Shown here piece after piece: positions 35,404 through 44,197 of a DNA stretch of 64,000 nt (position 1 is its first letter; every line of letters begins with the position of its first letter). Source of the DNA: CBDEGK01 sp965237855 (GTDB lineage: Bacteria; Pseudomonadota; Gammaproteobacteria; Pseudomonadales; Halieaceae); the NCBI GenBank assembly GCA_965237855.1, contig CBDEGK010000002.1:124001-188000 (forward strand). Direction: 5' to 3'. The notes below the pieces were generated by a model. It saw only the letters and a program-made list of their open reading frames with translations. It was not told the origin of the DNA and made no database searches. A program made the position numbers and the translations under genes.

Positions 35404-36184
35404 CTTGTTCCCACAGGCTGGTCAGGTAACGGTAGACGCCACGGTAATCTGCCAGTCGTTGTTCCTGTTCGGGGCTGGGGGTCGCTTGCAGGTAGGCAGC
35501 CAGCAACTGATCGCATTCGCCCGTTGGTAGCAAATCCCCATCGCAGATGGCGGCCAGGTCGAAGTAGGGGTCACCGGTGGCCGCGTACTCCCAATCGATC
35601 GCCAGCAGTGCGCCGCGATGCCACAGGCGATTCGCCGCCAGCAGGTCGTTGTGGCACAGGCATTGGCTGGCACTGTTCTGAAGCCGTTCGCACACTATTT
35701 CAATTTTGGCATCCACACTCTGCCCCAGGTGCGCCAGGTAGCGCCGCATGCGGTCGAGGGCTTGCATGCGGAATTTGACCGGGGGCAGTTGATGAATGCC
35801 CCTGAGCAGATCGGCGAGCTGGGTAATTTCCGTTTGCCTTGATATCTCCGGCACATCGTCTTGGCAGAATTGGCTCACCAGGATGCCCAGATCGGGGTTG
35901 AAATAAACCGGCCTGGGAGCAAGGTTGGCGGCGTGGGCGGCCAGTTGAATATGCCATTCGGCATTGCGATTGAGACCCAATCGCTGCGGATTGACCCCGT
36001 CCAGGCGCATGACAAATTGATGGCCACCGGCACCGGCGAGAGCCGAGATATTGCTGCGCCCGCCATCCAGCGGCCCAATCAGCTGAGGTTTTTCAGGCAC
36101 TGGCGTATCGCAGTGCCAATGGGAATACTGGTCAAGGGCCTGTTGAAATTTCAGGCGTGCTGTGTTCGATAACTCTGTAGCCAT
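35390..36184 (-). CDS. APH/choline-kinase-family phosphotransferase, probable thiamine kinase
   Basis: A 264-residue aminoglycoside-phosphotransferase-fold kinase. The catalytic loop is CLCHNDLLAANRL and the metal-binding motif is AIDWEYAATGDPYFDLA. The N-terminal nucleotide-binding lobe is GGRSNISALAGAGGHQFVMRLDG. By motif it sits with choline kinase and ThiK. It is the third gene of a set preceded by a TPP riboswitch, a TonB receptor and a PnuC-type transporter. The likely job is therefore to trap imported thiamine as thiamine monophosphate. This assignment rests on context, not on diagnostic residues. Its start overlaps pnuC by 34 bases. Confidence 0.72.
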   Translation of the reverse strand: MATELSNTARLKFQQALDQYSHWHCDTPVPEKPQLIGPLDGGRSNISALAGAGGHQFVMRLDGVNPQRLGLNRNAEWHIQLAAHAANLAPRPVYFNPDLGILVSQFCQDDVPEISRQTEITQLADLLRGIHQLPPVKFRMQALDRMRRYLAHLGQSVDAKIEIVCERLQNSASQCLCHNDLLAANRLWHRGALLAIDWEYAATGDPYFDLAAICDGDLLPTGECDQLLAAYLQATPSPEQEQRLADYRGVYRYLTSLWEQVTRL

Positions 36185-36717
36185 TGGCGGAAGCCGAATA
36201 TCGCTATGAGAATGTAGATTACAAATAAAGCGGTGGTCAGGTACAGCTCTCGATCCAGGTAGAGAAATATCGAGACGGCATCAATCACCAGCCAATAAAG
36301 CCAGTTTTCCAGTATTTTCTGCGTGACCATCCAGGTGGTAAAAATGGCACCCCAAGTGGTGAAAGAGTCTAGATAGGGCAGGGCGGCGTCGGTATTCTCG
36401 GCCAGCAGCCAGCCACTAACCAGGCTGGAGATCAGGATGGCGGTTATGGCGAGACCGTGCTGTAACGGTCGCCAGCGTTGGATAGCCAAGACCTTGTCCT
36501 GGCCGGTACCTCGTTGCCACTGCCACCAACCATAGATGGCCATGACAACGTAATAGGCTTGCAGTCCAGATTCCATCAGCAGGTTTACGTCCCAGAACAA
36601 GACCAGGAAGATGGCGCTGCTGATGAAAGCCGCGTACCAGCAGGCGATGTTCTCCCGCACCGCGAGGAGCAGGTAGGCAATCCCGAGGATGACGGCACAG
36701 ACCTCCCAGTAGTCCAT
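36151..36717 (-). CDS. PnuC-family transporter, probable thiamine transporter (PnuT)
   Basis: A 188-residue membrane protein with about seven hydrophobic helices and PnuC signatures: an early ENIACWYAAF segment, IYGWWQWQRG, and TQKILENWLYWLVIDAVSIFLY with the conserved Trp/Asn/Asp residues. PnuC proteins carry nicotinamide riboside and PnuT members carry thiamine by facilitated diffusion, with kinases trapping the substrate. The upstream TPP riboswitch makes thiamine the likely cargo. It starts 2 bases after the TonB receptor stop and overlaps the downstream kinase gene. Confidence 0.82.
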   Translation of the reverse strand: MDYWEVCAVILGIAYLLLAVRENIACWYAAFISSAIFLVLFWDVNLLMESGLQAYYVVMAIYGWWQWQRGTGQDKVLAIQRWRPLQHGLAITAILISSLVSGWLLAENTDAALPYLDSFTTWGAIFTTWMVTQKILENWLYWLVIDAVSIFLYLDRELYLTTALFVIYILIAIFGFRQWLQSYRTQHA

Positions 36718-36719
36718 GA

Positions 36720-38819
36720 TCAGAAGGTATAACTCGCGGTTACACCGATCATGCGCGGCTCACCGTACTGGTAGTAGGGCTCGGTCAGGTAATCTTTACG
36801 GGGATCATTGCCGAAGGATCCGAAGCCGCGCACGTAATAGTCCTCATCGGTGAGGTTACGTCCCCACAGGGCGACTTCCCAGTTGTCCCCAACATACCCC
36901 AGGCGAGCGTTGAGCAGGTCATAGGCATCAGCGCGTGCCTCGTGCCGGTCGGAGAAATAGAAGCCGTCTTTGCCTGCCAGTCCCGCTTGCAGATAGAGAC
37001 CACCGGCAAAGCTGTAGCGGCCACCGAGGGCATACTGGTAATTGGGAGCCTGGGCCTGTTCCCGCCCCGACAGATCCTCGCCATCAGCATTGATGTAATC
37101 CTCGTACTCGGTTTCCAGCCAGCCGAGGTTTAACCACAGTGATAGCGCCTCGGTGGGCAGCCAGTTCAGCTCTAGCTCGGCACCGTAATTATTGCCCTCA
37201 GCAGCGTTGTCTGTGTACTCGATAAACGTAGTGGCGCCATCAGGCTGTTGCACCAGGAATGAACCCTTGACCTGTTGGTCTTTGCGATCCATGTAAAACA
37301 GAGCCGCTCGTACCACCAGCTTGCCATTCGCCCGTTGTCCCTTGAAACCGAGTTCGTAGTTGATGAGTGCTTCTTCGTCATATTCCTGCACCGCGCGCAG
37401 TTGGTCCCTGACATCCGGATCTTCGGTGACATCGATACTGGCGAGTATTTCAGCGTTGACGCCGTTGGCTCGATAGCCGCGACTAACGCTGCCGTAAACC
37501 ATGGCGTCGCCATCCAGGGTGTATTCCAGGGCCAAACGGCCACCCCATAAATCTTTGTCAGGATCGAAGGCAACCGCATGGTTGTCGCTGTAGTCGGTTT
37601 TACGATTTTCTACCCTGAGGCCTGCGATCAGCGCGAGTTTCTCACCCAGCTGCGCATCGAGCTGACCAAACAGGGCCAGGGTTTCCGTGTCGTAGTTACT
37701 CAGGAAGTCGTCTGCAAGATAGGTATAGCTACGCTGCAAACTTTCTTCGTCGCTGAGGTAATAGAGACCCAGCGCCCACTCCGTGGAGTCACCGAAGAGC
37801 CTGGATTCTTCGTTCGATAATAATCTCAGCTGGGCGCTGTAGCTGTCGCGCTCGCGCTGGTAGCGGTCGAAAGAGCTGTAACCGTAGGGATGGAAGCCCT
37901 CGTATACCCAGTCTTCATCATAGCCGTAATCGGTTTCGGTGGTGGCTGCCGTGACCAGTACCTCGGTATTCAGGGTGGCATAGCTTGAAGACAAAGTGAG
38001 CGACAACGCGGACGACTTCTGTTCGTCCTGTCCCGGCTGATCACTCAGGGTGTCGCGCTCATTGTCCAGGGAAAAGGCATCGTAACCATTGGCGATATCG
38101 ATATGGGTGGCGCTCAGCTCCAGTTGGTGTTGCTCGGAAAGTTCCCAGGCCAGGCGTCCGCGCAGGGTTAGCTCGTCGCGCTCCTGGGTGTCGTCGCGAT
38201 CGAGATAATCATTGTCGGCGTAGCCGTCACTGTTGAACTGCTGAATGGCGACGCGATAGCCCACGGCATCGGAGAGGGGGCCGCTACTGACAAAACCCAG
38301 CGCCCAGGTGCCGTAGTCGCCGGCGCTAGCCTCCAGTCGGTGGTAGGGGGTATCGGAGGGTGCGTTGCTGCGAATATTAATCAGTCCTGCCAATGCGTTG
38401 GCGCCGTGCAGCGTGCCCTGGGGGCCGCGCAGAATTTCCACCTGCTGCACATCAAACAAGGTCGCAATAGTACCGATGCCACTGAAGTCGATGCCATCAA
38501 GTAGCAGGCCCACCGAGGGATTCAGGGGTTCCTGGAACTGGCTGCGCTCACCAATGCCGCGAATTTGAAAAAAACGGGCTCGGGAACTGCCGCTGGCAAA
38601 GTTGACGTTGGGAGCCAGCTTGAGCACGTCTTCAAGATGTTGCGCAGCTTGCTGGCGAATGGTGGCTTCGGTCAGTACGCTGGTGCTGTTGCTGTCCTCA
38701 AGCAGCCCAACTTCTCGCAGCTGGGGGGTGACCACGATCTCTTCCACCGCGGAGTCGGCGATGCCGGGGGTGGCTGCTGCCAACAGGGCAGCGTAGAGGG
38801 GGCAATATTTTATGTTCAC
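36720..38819 (-). CDS. TonB-dependent receptor, probable thiamine transporter
   Basis: A 699-residue outer-membrane receptor. It has a signal peptide (MNIKYCPLYAALLAAATPG) and a TonB box-like EEIVVTP. The plug domain carries RFFQIRGIGERSQF and VEILRGPQGTLHGANALAG, followed by a large beta-barrel ending in the aromatic residue of ASYTF. It starts with GTG at 38819, with GGAGAG upstream that can be masked in a hairpin. The first gene after a TPP riboswitch, it is likely to import thiamine or a thiamine precursor, as OmrT-type receptors do. No corrinoid or iron signature is evident. Confidence 0.85.
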   Translation of the reverse strand: MNIKYCPLYAALLAAATPGIADSAVEEIVVTPQLREVGLLEDSNSTSVLTEATIRQQAAQHLEDVLKLAPNVNFASGSSRARFFQIRGIGERSQFQEPLNPSVGLLLDGIDFSGIGTIATLFDVQQVEILRGPQGTLHGANALAGLINIRSNAPSDTPYHRLEASAGDYGTWALGFVSSGPLSDAVGYRVAIQQFNSDGYADNDYLDRDDTQERDELTLRGRLAWELSEQHQLELSATHIDIANGYDAFSLDNERDTLSDQPGQDEQKSSALSLTLSSSYATLNTEVLVTAATTETDYGYDEDWVYEGFHPYGYSSFDRYQRERDSYSAQLRLLSNEESRLFGDSTEWALGLYYLSDEESLQRSYTYLADDFLSNYDTETLALFGQLDAQLGEKLALIAGLRVENRKTDYSDNHAVAFDPDKDLWGGRLALEYTLDGDAMVYGSVSRGYRANGVNAEILASIDVTEDPDVRDQLRAVQEYDEEALINYELGFKGQRANGKLVVRAALFYMDRKDQQVKGSFLVQQPDGATTFIEYTDNAAEGNNYGAELELNWLPTEALSLWLNLGWLETEYEDYINADGEDLSGREQAQAPNYQYALGGRYSFAGGLYLQAGLAGKDGFYFSDRHEARADAYDLLNARLGYVGDNWEVALWGRNLTDEDYYVRGFGSFGNDPRKDYLTEPYYQYGEPRMIGVTASYTF

Positions 38820-38821
38820 AG

Positions 38822-38850
38822 AGTCTCTCCAATAACTAACGAAAGAGACC
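38822..38850 (-). promoter_or_regulatory. Hairpin that can mask the TonB receptor ribosome site
   Basis: On the minus strand GTCTCT (38849-38844) can pair with AGAGAC (38828-38823), which overlaps the GGAGAG ribosome-binding site 5-10 bases before the GTG start. It lies about 35 bases downstream of the TPP aptamer. This is a candidate translational expression platform. The loop is 15 bases, so stability is moderate. Confidence 0.5.
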
Positions 38851-38882
38851 CGGTTGGCGACGTGTGGGGCAAGATACTGCTA

Positions 38883-38978
38883 CCTATTCCTACGCCGGTA
38901 TTAACCGGATCAGGTTCAAGGGTTCGCCGCGTCTTGTCATAGACAAGCGCAACATCTCAGGCAGAGCCACCCCTCAGG
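38883..38978 (-). promoter_or_regulatory. TPP (THI-box) riboswitch
   Basis: Read on the minus strand, this stretch holds the conserved THI-box elements in order: GAGGGGTGGC, then CTGAGATG, a variable stem, ACCCTTGAACCTGATC, and CGGTTAATACCGGCGTAGGAA. The ends can pair as TCCT/AGGA to form P1. These are the invariant thiamine-pyrophosphate contacts. The variable stem contains CTTGTCTATGACAAG, a perfect small hairpin. It lies about 63 bases upstream of the TonB receptor start and should shut off the uptake genes when TPP is plentiful. Confidence 0.95.
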
Positions 38979-39041
38979 ATTTAGCACACCAAAATGTGCG
39001 CGGGAAGTGTATCATTGGTCTCCTGCCCGGGGAATACGAAA

Positions 39042-40151
39042 ATGAGTTCTGGCGACGACCATATCTCCTACAGCGACGTCGACTCCCAAATGGGAGACTT
39101 TACGCGCACCGTGGAGATGAATGAGCGCATCCTGCACCAGTTGCAAACCTATGAACTGATGCTGCTCGATGCCGAGAGCCTACCGGCGTTACTGGATGTC
39201 CTGTTGATCAATACCCGGGATCATTTCGGACTCACCGCCACTAATCTTACCTTGTGGGATTCTGAAGGAGCCATTGCCGAGTTGCTGCCGGATGATATTG
39301 ATTACGGGGATGATTTGAAGCTGGTGCGCGACTCCTTCGACATGCAACAGATGTATGGGGCAAAGCCGCAGATTGAAGTCATCGATGTCACCGATCACCG
39401 CACCAGCGAGGTATTGGAGGGCAGTGACGAAGAGGTGGAGAAGTTGATCCTGCTGCCACTGGTTCGCGATGGCCACGTGGTGGGCAGTTTTCACTGGGGA
39501 ACCAGTAAAAAGTCTACCTTCACCACGGCTCTCGAGCTGGATTTTATCGCCCACCTGGCAGCCATCGTCGGCATTTGCCTGGAGAACTGTGTCAACGCCG
39601 AGCGTCTATCTCAGTTGAGCCTGTTGGACCCGGTGACTCGTTTGAGCAATGCCCGTGCCTTTGGCCTGGAATTGCGCAAGGAAATTTCCCGCGCCCATCG
39701 CGGACAGAAATCACTGACTTTGTTGTTGCTGCATGTGGACGACTACAAAAATATCACCGATAGCTATGGCCATCTCTCTGGTGACCATGTGCTGAAAGCC
39801 ATTGGTGGCAAAATATTCAGCATGTTGCGGAGCACAGATTACCTGGCCCGGATCGGCGTTGATCGGTTCGGGATTCTACTGCCAGCCTGTACAGAGGCCA
39901 AGGGCAAGGAAATTGCTGAGCGTATGCGCAGTGAAACTGAGTTTATGGAAATTGATGATAACCGCGGGGCCAACCTGTTTGCCAGCCTGTCCATGGCTGT
40001 TACTGCCTGGAACCCCCTGAACTACCCGGCCGTTAACATGGAGCAGTTGGCGGGCCAGTTGCAGGCTACGGCTGGTCAGGCCTTGAAACGGGCGGTAGAT
40101 GGCGGCGGCAACCGGGTTATAGTAAATCGACTGACTACGCTGTTAGTTTAA
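39042..40151 (+). CDS. DUF484-GGDEF protein with degenerate active site
   Basis: A 369-residue protein. The N-terminal half (about 30-200) matches DUF484, a GAF-like domain: HQLQTYELMLLDAESLPALLD, LILLPLVRDGHVVGSFHWG, FIAHLAAIVGICLENCVN. The C-terminal half is a GGDEF domain starting LLDPVTRLSNARAF. The signature that should read GG(D/E)EF is GVDRF (in ARIGVDRFGILLP), so diguanylate cyclase activity is probably lost. It may act as a cyclic-di-GMP or GTP sensor or a scaffold. The ATG at 39042 gives the best ribosome site; the frame could extend to 38994. It is divergent from the thiamine operon. Confidence 0.85.
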   Translation: MSSGDDHISYSDVDSQMGDFTRTVEMNERILHQLQTYELMLLDAESLPALLDVLLINTRDHFGLTATNLTLWDSEGAIAELLPDDIDYGDDLKLVRDSFDMQQMYGAKPQIEVIDVTDHRTSEVLEGSDEEVEKLILLPLVRDGHVVGSFHWGTSKKSTFTTALELDFIAHLAAIVGICLENCVNAERLSQLSLLDPVTRLSNARAFGLELRKEISRAHRGQKSLTLLLLHVDDYKNITDSYGHLSGDHVLKAIGGKIFSMLRSTDYLARIGVDRFGILLPACTEAKGKEIAERMRSETEFMEIDDNRGANLFASLSMAVTAWNPLNYPAVNMEQLAGQLQATAGQALKRAVDGGGNRVIVNRLTTLLV

Positions 40152-40228
40152 ACCCTTGAACAGCTATTCCCCCTGCTGCATGGGCAAAGGGAGTAAAATG
40201 ATCGTCCTTTTTGGAGTGAGGACGAATT

Positions 40229-41164
40229 GTGGCGTTCGACCCTGTAGAATTTGCTGGCAGTAAAATCCTGATAACCGGCCCAACCGGGCAGGTCGCGGAA
40301 CCTGTGGTGGCGGCACTGGCCCAGGTGGCCGATGTGTACGGGCTGGCGCGCTTCTCCAAGCAGGAAGACCGCGACCGCATAGCCGCGCTCGGTGCCACTT
40401 GCCTGGCGGCGGATCTGGCCGACCCCAAGGGCTTGCGAGATCTTCCCAGTGATTTCGATTACGTACTCAACTTTGCGGTAGTGAAAACCAACAACTTTGA
40501 CTATGACCTGGCCGCCAATGGCGAAGGCGTCGGCCGGCTGATGTTGCACTGCAAAAATGTGAAGGCGTTTTTGCATTTTTCATCGACTGCCGTCTATGAA
40601 TATGCTGGCCACGATCCCTGCAAGGAAGATTCCCCCCTCGGGGACAACCATCGGGTCATGTTCCCCACCTATAGCATCAGTAAGATTGCCGCGGAAACCG
40701 TGTGTCGCTTCGTGGCCAGGCAGTTCGGCATTCCCACCACGATTGCCCGTCTGAGCGTACCCTATGGCAACAACGGCGGTTGGCCATTCTTTCACCTGTT
40801 GATGATGAAAGAGGGCATACCCATCGATGTGCACCCGGAAAGTCCCAACTATTACAACCTGCTGCATGTGGATGACTACATCGAAAAAATTCCCAGATTA
40901 CTGGCGGCGGCGACCACCGACGTCACCACCACTAATTTTGGTGGCAGTGATCGAACCAGTATCGAAGAGTGGTGCGCTTACCTGCGGGAGTTGACGGGTT
41001 TCGAGCCGGTCTTCAAACAAGAACCCAAGGCCTTTGGCAGCCTGTGCATCGATACAACACGCATGCACGAGTTGATCGGCGAAACATCCGTAGATTGGAA
41101 GCAGGGCATTAAAGGGCTCGTGCAGAACATGGCCCCCGAGCTGCTGAAGGAGGCTTCCCAATGA
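40229..41164 (+). CDS. NAD(P)-dependent epimerase/dehydratase (extended SDR)
   Basis: A 311-residue extended SDR. It begins at GTG 40229 with the nucleotide-binding motif ITGPTGQVA. The catalytic Ser lies in HFSSTAVYEY, and the Tyr/Lys pair in the YSISK segment. LLHVDDYIEKI is typical of sugar-epimerase-type members. The substrate is unknown; beta-hydroxy-acid or steroid dehydrogenation is equally possible. It is the first gene of a tightly packed series running to 49741, with an ATGA overlap to the next gene. Confidence 0.8.
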   Translation: MAFDPVEFAGSKILITGPTGQVAEPVVAALAQVADVYGLARFSKQEDRDRIAALGATCLAADLADPKGLRDLPSDFDYVLNFAVVKTNNFDYDLAANGEGVGRLMLHCKNVKAFLHFSSTAVYEYAGHDPCKEDSPLGDNHRVMFPTYSISKIAAETVCRFVARQFGIPTTIARLSVPYGNNGGWPFFHLLMMKEGIPIDVHPESPNYYNLLHVDDYIEKIPRLLAAATTDVTTTNFGGSDRTSIEEWCAYLRELTGFEPVFKQEPKAFGSLCIDTTRMHELIGETSVDWKQGIKGLVQNMAPELLKEASQ

Positions 41165-41679
41165 GTTCGCTGGAACAGCGCGTTGCCCGCCTGGAGGCCA
41201 TCGAGGCGATTAAAGCGCTGAAGGCGACCTATTTTGCCGCCTGTGATAAGAAAGACCCGTCGCTGGTACGCAGCTGTTTCGCCGATGGTGACATTGACCT
41301 GCAGTACGGTCGGGTTGGCGATTACACCAGCGCCGATGCCATGGTGGAGGTGTTTTCAAAGCTGGCCTGTGAAGAGCATATCGTCGAAATGCACCATGCC
41401 CAGAACCCGCGCATCTCGGTACAGTCTGAGACGGAGGCCAGTGCGGTCTGGGGCTTGTACTACTTCATGATTGATACCAATCAAAACACCGCCACCCAGT
41501 TGGGTGGTTCCTACGATGATGAGTATCGCTGTATCGACGGTGAATGGAAAATCACCCGCTCGGTATTCAATTTGAGTTCAACCCTTATTACTGATGTCAG
41601 TGAGGCACTCGCGAATGTTGTTTTCGCCGGTCGTACTGCGCCAGTGGAATTCGACGATCCTTCCCGCCAGGCGGGATGA
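41161..41679 (+). CDS. SnoaL/NTF2-fold protein
   Basis: A 172-residue nuclear-transport-factor-2-fold protein of the SnoaL-like group. It has an N-terminal helix with RLEAIEAIKALKATYFAACDKKD, then CFADGDIDLQYG. A beta-sheet follows, with EMHHAQNPRISV and the wide cone typical of ketosteroid isomerase-like and scytalone-dehydratase-like enzymes. Catalytic residues are not evident. It is encoded with a 4-base overlap after the epimerase gene. A dehydratase or isomerase in the same catabolic pathway is a reasonable guess. Confidence 0.75.
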   Translation: MSSLEQRVARLEAIEAIKALKATYFAACDKKDPSLVRSCFADGDIDLQYGRVGDYTSADAMVEVFSKLACEEHIVEMHHAQNPRISVQSETEASAVWGLYYFMIDTNQNTATQLGGSYDDEYRCIDGEWKITRSVFNLSSTLITDVSEALANVVFAGRTAPVEFDDPSRQAG

Positions 41680-41690
41680 TGGAGGCATTA

Positions 41691-43418
41691 ATGTACGATT
41701 TGATTATTCGCAATGGTCAATTGGTAGACGGCACCGGTGCCCCGGCACGTGTTGGTGATGTGGCGGTTAGTGATGGCCTTATTGTGGCGGTGGGCGTGGT
41801 AGAGGGTGAGGCCAGGCAGGAAGTTGACGCCAGCGGGCTGATGGTGACGCCGGGCTGGGTCGACACCCACTCGCATATGGATGGTCAGGCCACCTGGGAC
41901 CCACTGCTGGCTCCAGCAATCAATCACGGTATTACCACCCTGGTTATGGGTAACTGTGGCGTCGGCTTCGCGCCCTGCCTGCCAACGGTTGAAGACCGGG
42001 ATCGAATGATAGCCGTGATGGAAGATGTGGAAGATATTCCCGGTGCGGCGCTGCACGAAGGTATCAGCTGGGATTGGGAGAGCTTCCCCGAATACCTGGA
42101 TACCCTGGACAAGTTTCCGCGGGCAATTGATGTCGCCGCCCAGGTTCCCCACTGTGCGGTGCGCACCTATGTTATGGGTGAGCGCGGTGTTAAAAATGAA
42201 ATCGCGACGCCTGCAGACGTCGAAAAAATGTCCGCTATCGTCAAGCAGGGCATTGAGGCGGGGGCGATTGGATTTTCTACGTCCAGGACAGAGCTGCATA
42301 TGACCCGCGACGGTATGGCCATGCCGGGCACCTATTCCGACGAGGCGGAGTTGCTGGGCATTGGTGCAGCCCTGGGTGAGCTGGGTAAAGGCATCTACCA
42401 GCTGGTGTCAGACTGGGACGACTGGGAAAAAGAAATGGATTGGATGAAGCGCCTGTCTATCCAGAATAAGTGCCAGATCAATTTTGTGCTGTTCTATCAG
42501 GATGAAACTCAATGGCCCCGTGTAGAGGCGCAGCTGGAGTACGTGAAGAAAGCCAACGCCGATGGCGCCATGCTGGTACCCCATGTGGGCGCTCGCCCGG
42601 TCAATGTGTTGATGAACTTCAACGGCACCACCCATCCTTTCTTCCTGCATGTAAACTTCAATGCGCTGGCCGAACTGTCACCACAAGAGCGTATTGAAAA
42701 GCTGCGTGAGCCGGCGGTAAAAGCTGCCATCCTGGCGGAGGAGACACCGGTGATGGGTCACCCGGTGGCAGACCGAATGACCACCGACTTTGGCCTGATG
42801 TTTGAACTGGGTGAAGACCCCGACTACGAGCCCCGGCTGGAGGACAGTATTGCCTCACGCGCTGAGGCAATGGGCATTACCCCCGAGGAGTTGGCCTACG
42901 ACACGCTGCTCAAGAACGATGGTAGTGCCATGTTGTATTTCCCGCTGATGGGATACGACAACGGCGACCTTAGGCGCCAGGTCGACATGCTCAAGGATGA
43001 AAATTCCGTGATCAGCCTGGCCGACACCGGCGCGCACTGCGGTGTATTGTCGGATGCATCAGTACCCACCTACTTTATCTCCTACTTCACCCGCGACCGT
43101 GAGCGCGGCGAGCGTTTTGAGCTGGAGCTAGCGGTGAAAATGCACACCCATGACACCGCTCGCTGCGTGGGCCTGGAGGACCGGGGTACGCTGGAAGTGG
43201 GAATGAAGGCCGATATCAATATTATCGACTATGAAAATTTGAAGACGCTGGCGCCCAGGATCAGTTACGACTTGCCGGCGGGTGGTCGTCGCATGTTCCA
43301 GGAGGCCGAGGGCTACCGCGCCACTATCGTTAGCGGTGAGGTGGTCATGCAAAATGGCGAAGCCACCGGCGCGCTCCCCGGCAAACTGATTCGCGGCGCG
43401 CAAGGGGCGCCTCACTGA
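41691..43418 (+). CDS. N-acyl-D-amino-acid deacylase-family amidohydrolase
   Basis: A 575-residue metal-dependent hydrolase of the D-aminoacylase branch of the amidohydrolase superfamily. Visible are the N-terminal cap YDLIIRNGQLVDGTG, the metal-binding WVDTHSHMDGQ, TTLVMGNCGVGFAPC, GAIGFSTSRTEL, a late DTGAHCG with the catalytic-type Asp, and the closing cap strand. ATG 41691 is chosen because GGAGG sits just upstream; ATG 41676 is in frame but has no such site. Homologues in catabolic clusters often act on unknown amides or lactones, so a D-amino acid substrate should not be assumed. Confidence 0.82.
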   Translation: MYDLIIRNGQLVDGTGAPARVGDVAVSDGLIVAVGVVEGEARQEVDASGLMVTPGWVDTHSHMDGQATWDPLLAPAINHGITTLVMGNCGVGFAPCLPTVEDRDRMIAVMEDVEDIPGAALHEGISWDWESFPEYLDTLDKFPRAIDVAAQVPHCAVRTYVMGERGVKNEIATPADVEKMSAIVKQGIEAGAIGFSTSRTELHMTRDGMAMPGTYSDEAELLGIGAALGELGKGIYQLVSDWDDWEKEMDWMKRLSIQNKCQINFVLFYQDETQWPRVEAQLEYVKKANADGAMLVPHVGARPVNVLMNFNGTTHPFFLHVNFNALAELSPQERIEKLREPAVKAAILAEETPVMGHPVADRMTTDFGLMFELGEDPDYEPRLEDSIASRAEAMGITPEELAYDTLLKNDGSAMLYFPLMGYDNGDLRRQVDMLKDENSVISLADTGAHCGVLSDASVPTYFISYFTRDRERGERFELELAVKMHTHDTARCVGLEDRGTLEVGMKADINIIDYENLKTLAPRISYDLPAGGRRMFQEAEGYRATIVSGEVVMQNGEATGALPGKLIRGAQGAPH

Positions 43419-44194
43419 TGGCATCAGATCAGCGCTTGGAGGGCAGAATTGCACTGGTCACCGGTGCTGCCTCGGGTATTGGCCTGGCCTGCGCTCAGCG
43501 TTATCAGGCAGAGGGTGCGACGGTTGTCGGTACGGACTTGAATGGATCGGACGACCCGGTATTTGCTGCCTTTCACCAGCTGGATGTGACTGACGCTGCC
43601 GCTCAGCAAGCCGCGGTGGATGCAACGCTGGCAGCTTATAGGCAGATCGATATTCTGCTGACAGCGGCCGGCATCGGCGATGCCGGCCCCATCCATATGG
43701 TGGAAGAGGAAGCCTTCGAACGGGTCATCGACATCAATCTGAAGGGCACTTTCCTGTCGATGAAAGCTGTACTGCCGTCCATGTTGGAGCGGCGTAGCGG
43801 CTGCATCATCACGGTGGCCAGCGTCGAGGGTCTTAACGGCTGCGAGGGTGGCAGCTCTTACAATGCCTCCAAGGGTGGCGTGGTACTGCTGACCAAGAAT
43901 GCCGCCATCGACTACGGCCGCAGGGGCATCCGCGTCAACAGTATTTGTCCCGGATTTATCGATACGCCGCTGTTGCGCCAGGTAATGGACATGGAGGGTC
44001 TCGAGGCATTCCGGGCCGATGTGGAAAATCAGCACAAGCTGGGTCGTTTTGGTAAGCCGGAGGAGATTGCCGGCGCGGCATTTTTCCTGGCCTCAGATGA
44101 TGCCAGTTTTGTGACTGGCCAGGCCCTGGCAGTGGATGGCGGCTATACCGCGGGCCACAGCCACGGCTTGCTTGAAATGATGGGTCTCAGCTAA
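43418..44194 (+). CDS. Short-chain dehydrogenase/reductase
   Basis: A 258-residue classical SDR. The TGAASGIG loop, the LTAAGIGDAG segment (AAG in place of NAG), the catalytic Ser in VASVEGLNG and YNASKGG with Tyr and Lys are all present, as is ALAVDGGYTAGHS at the C terminus. An Asp after strand 2 (TDLNGS) favours NAD over NADP. The ATG shares a base with the upstream stop (TGATG). It is part of the packed operon; the alcohol or ketone substrate is unknown. Confidence 0.87.
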   Translation: MASDQRLEGRIALVTGAASGIGLACAQRYQAEGATVVGTDLNGSDDPVFAAFHQLDVTDAAAQQAAVDATLAAYRQIDILLTAAGIGDAGPIHMVEEEAFERVIDINLKGTFLSMKAVLPSMLERRSGCIITVASVEGLNGCEGGSSYNASKGGVVLLTKNAAIDYGRRGIRVNSICPGFIDTPLLRQVMDMEGLEAFRADVENQHKLGRFGKPEEIAGAAFFLASDDASFVTGQALAVDGGYTAGHSHGLLEMMGLS

Positions 44195-44197
44195 TCG

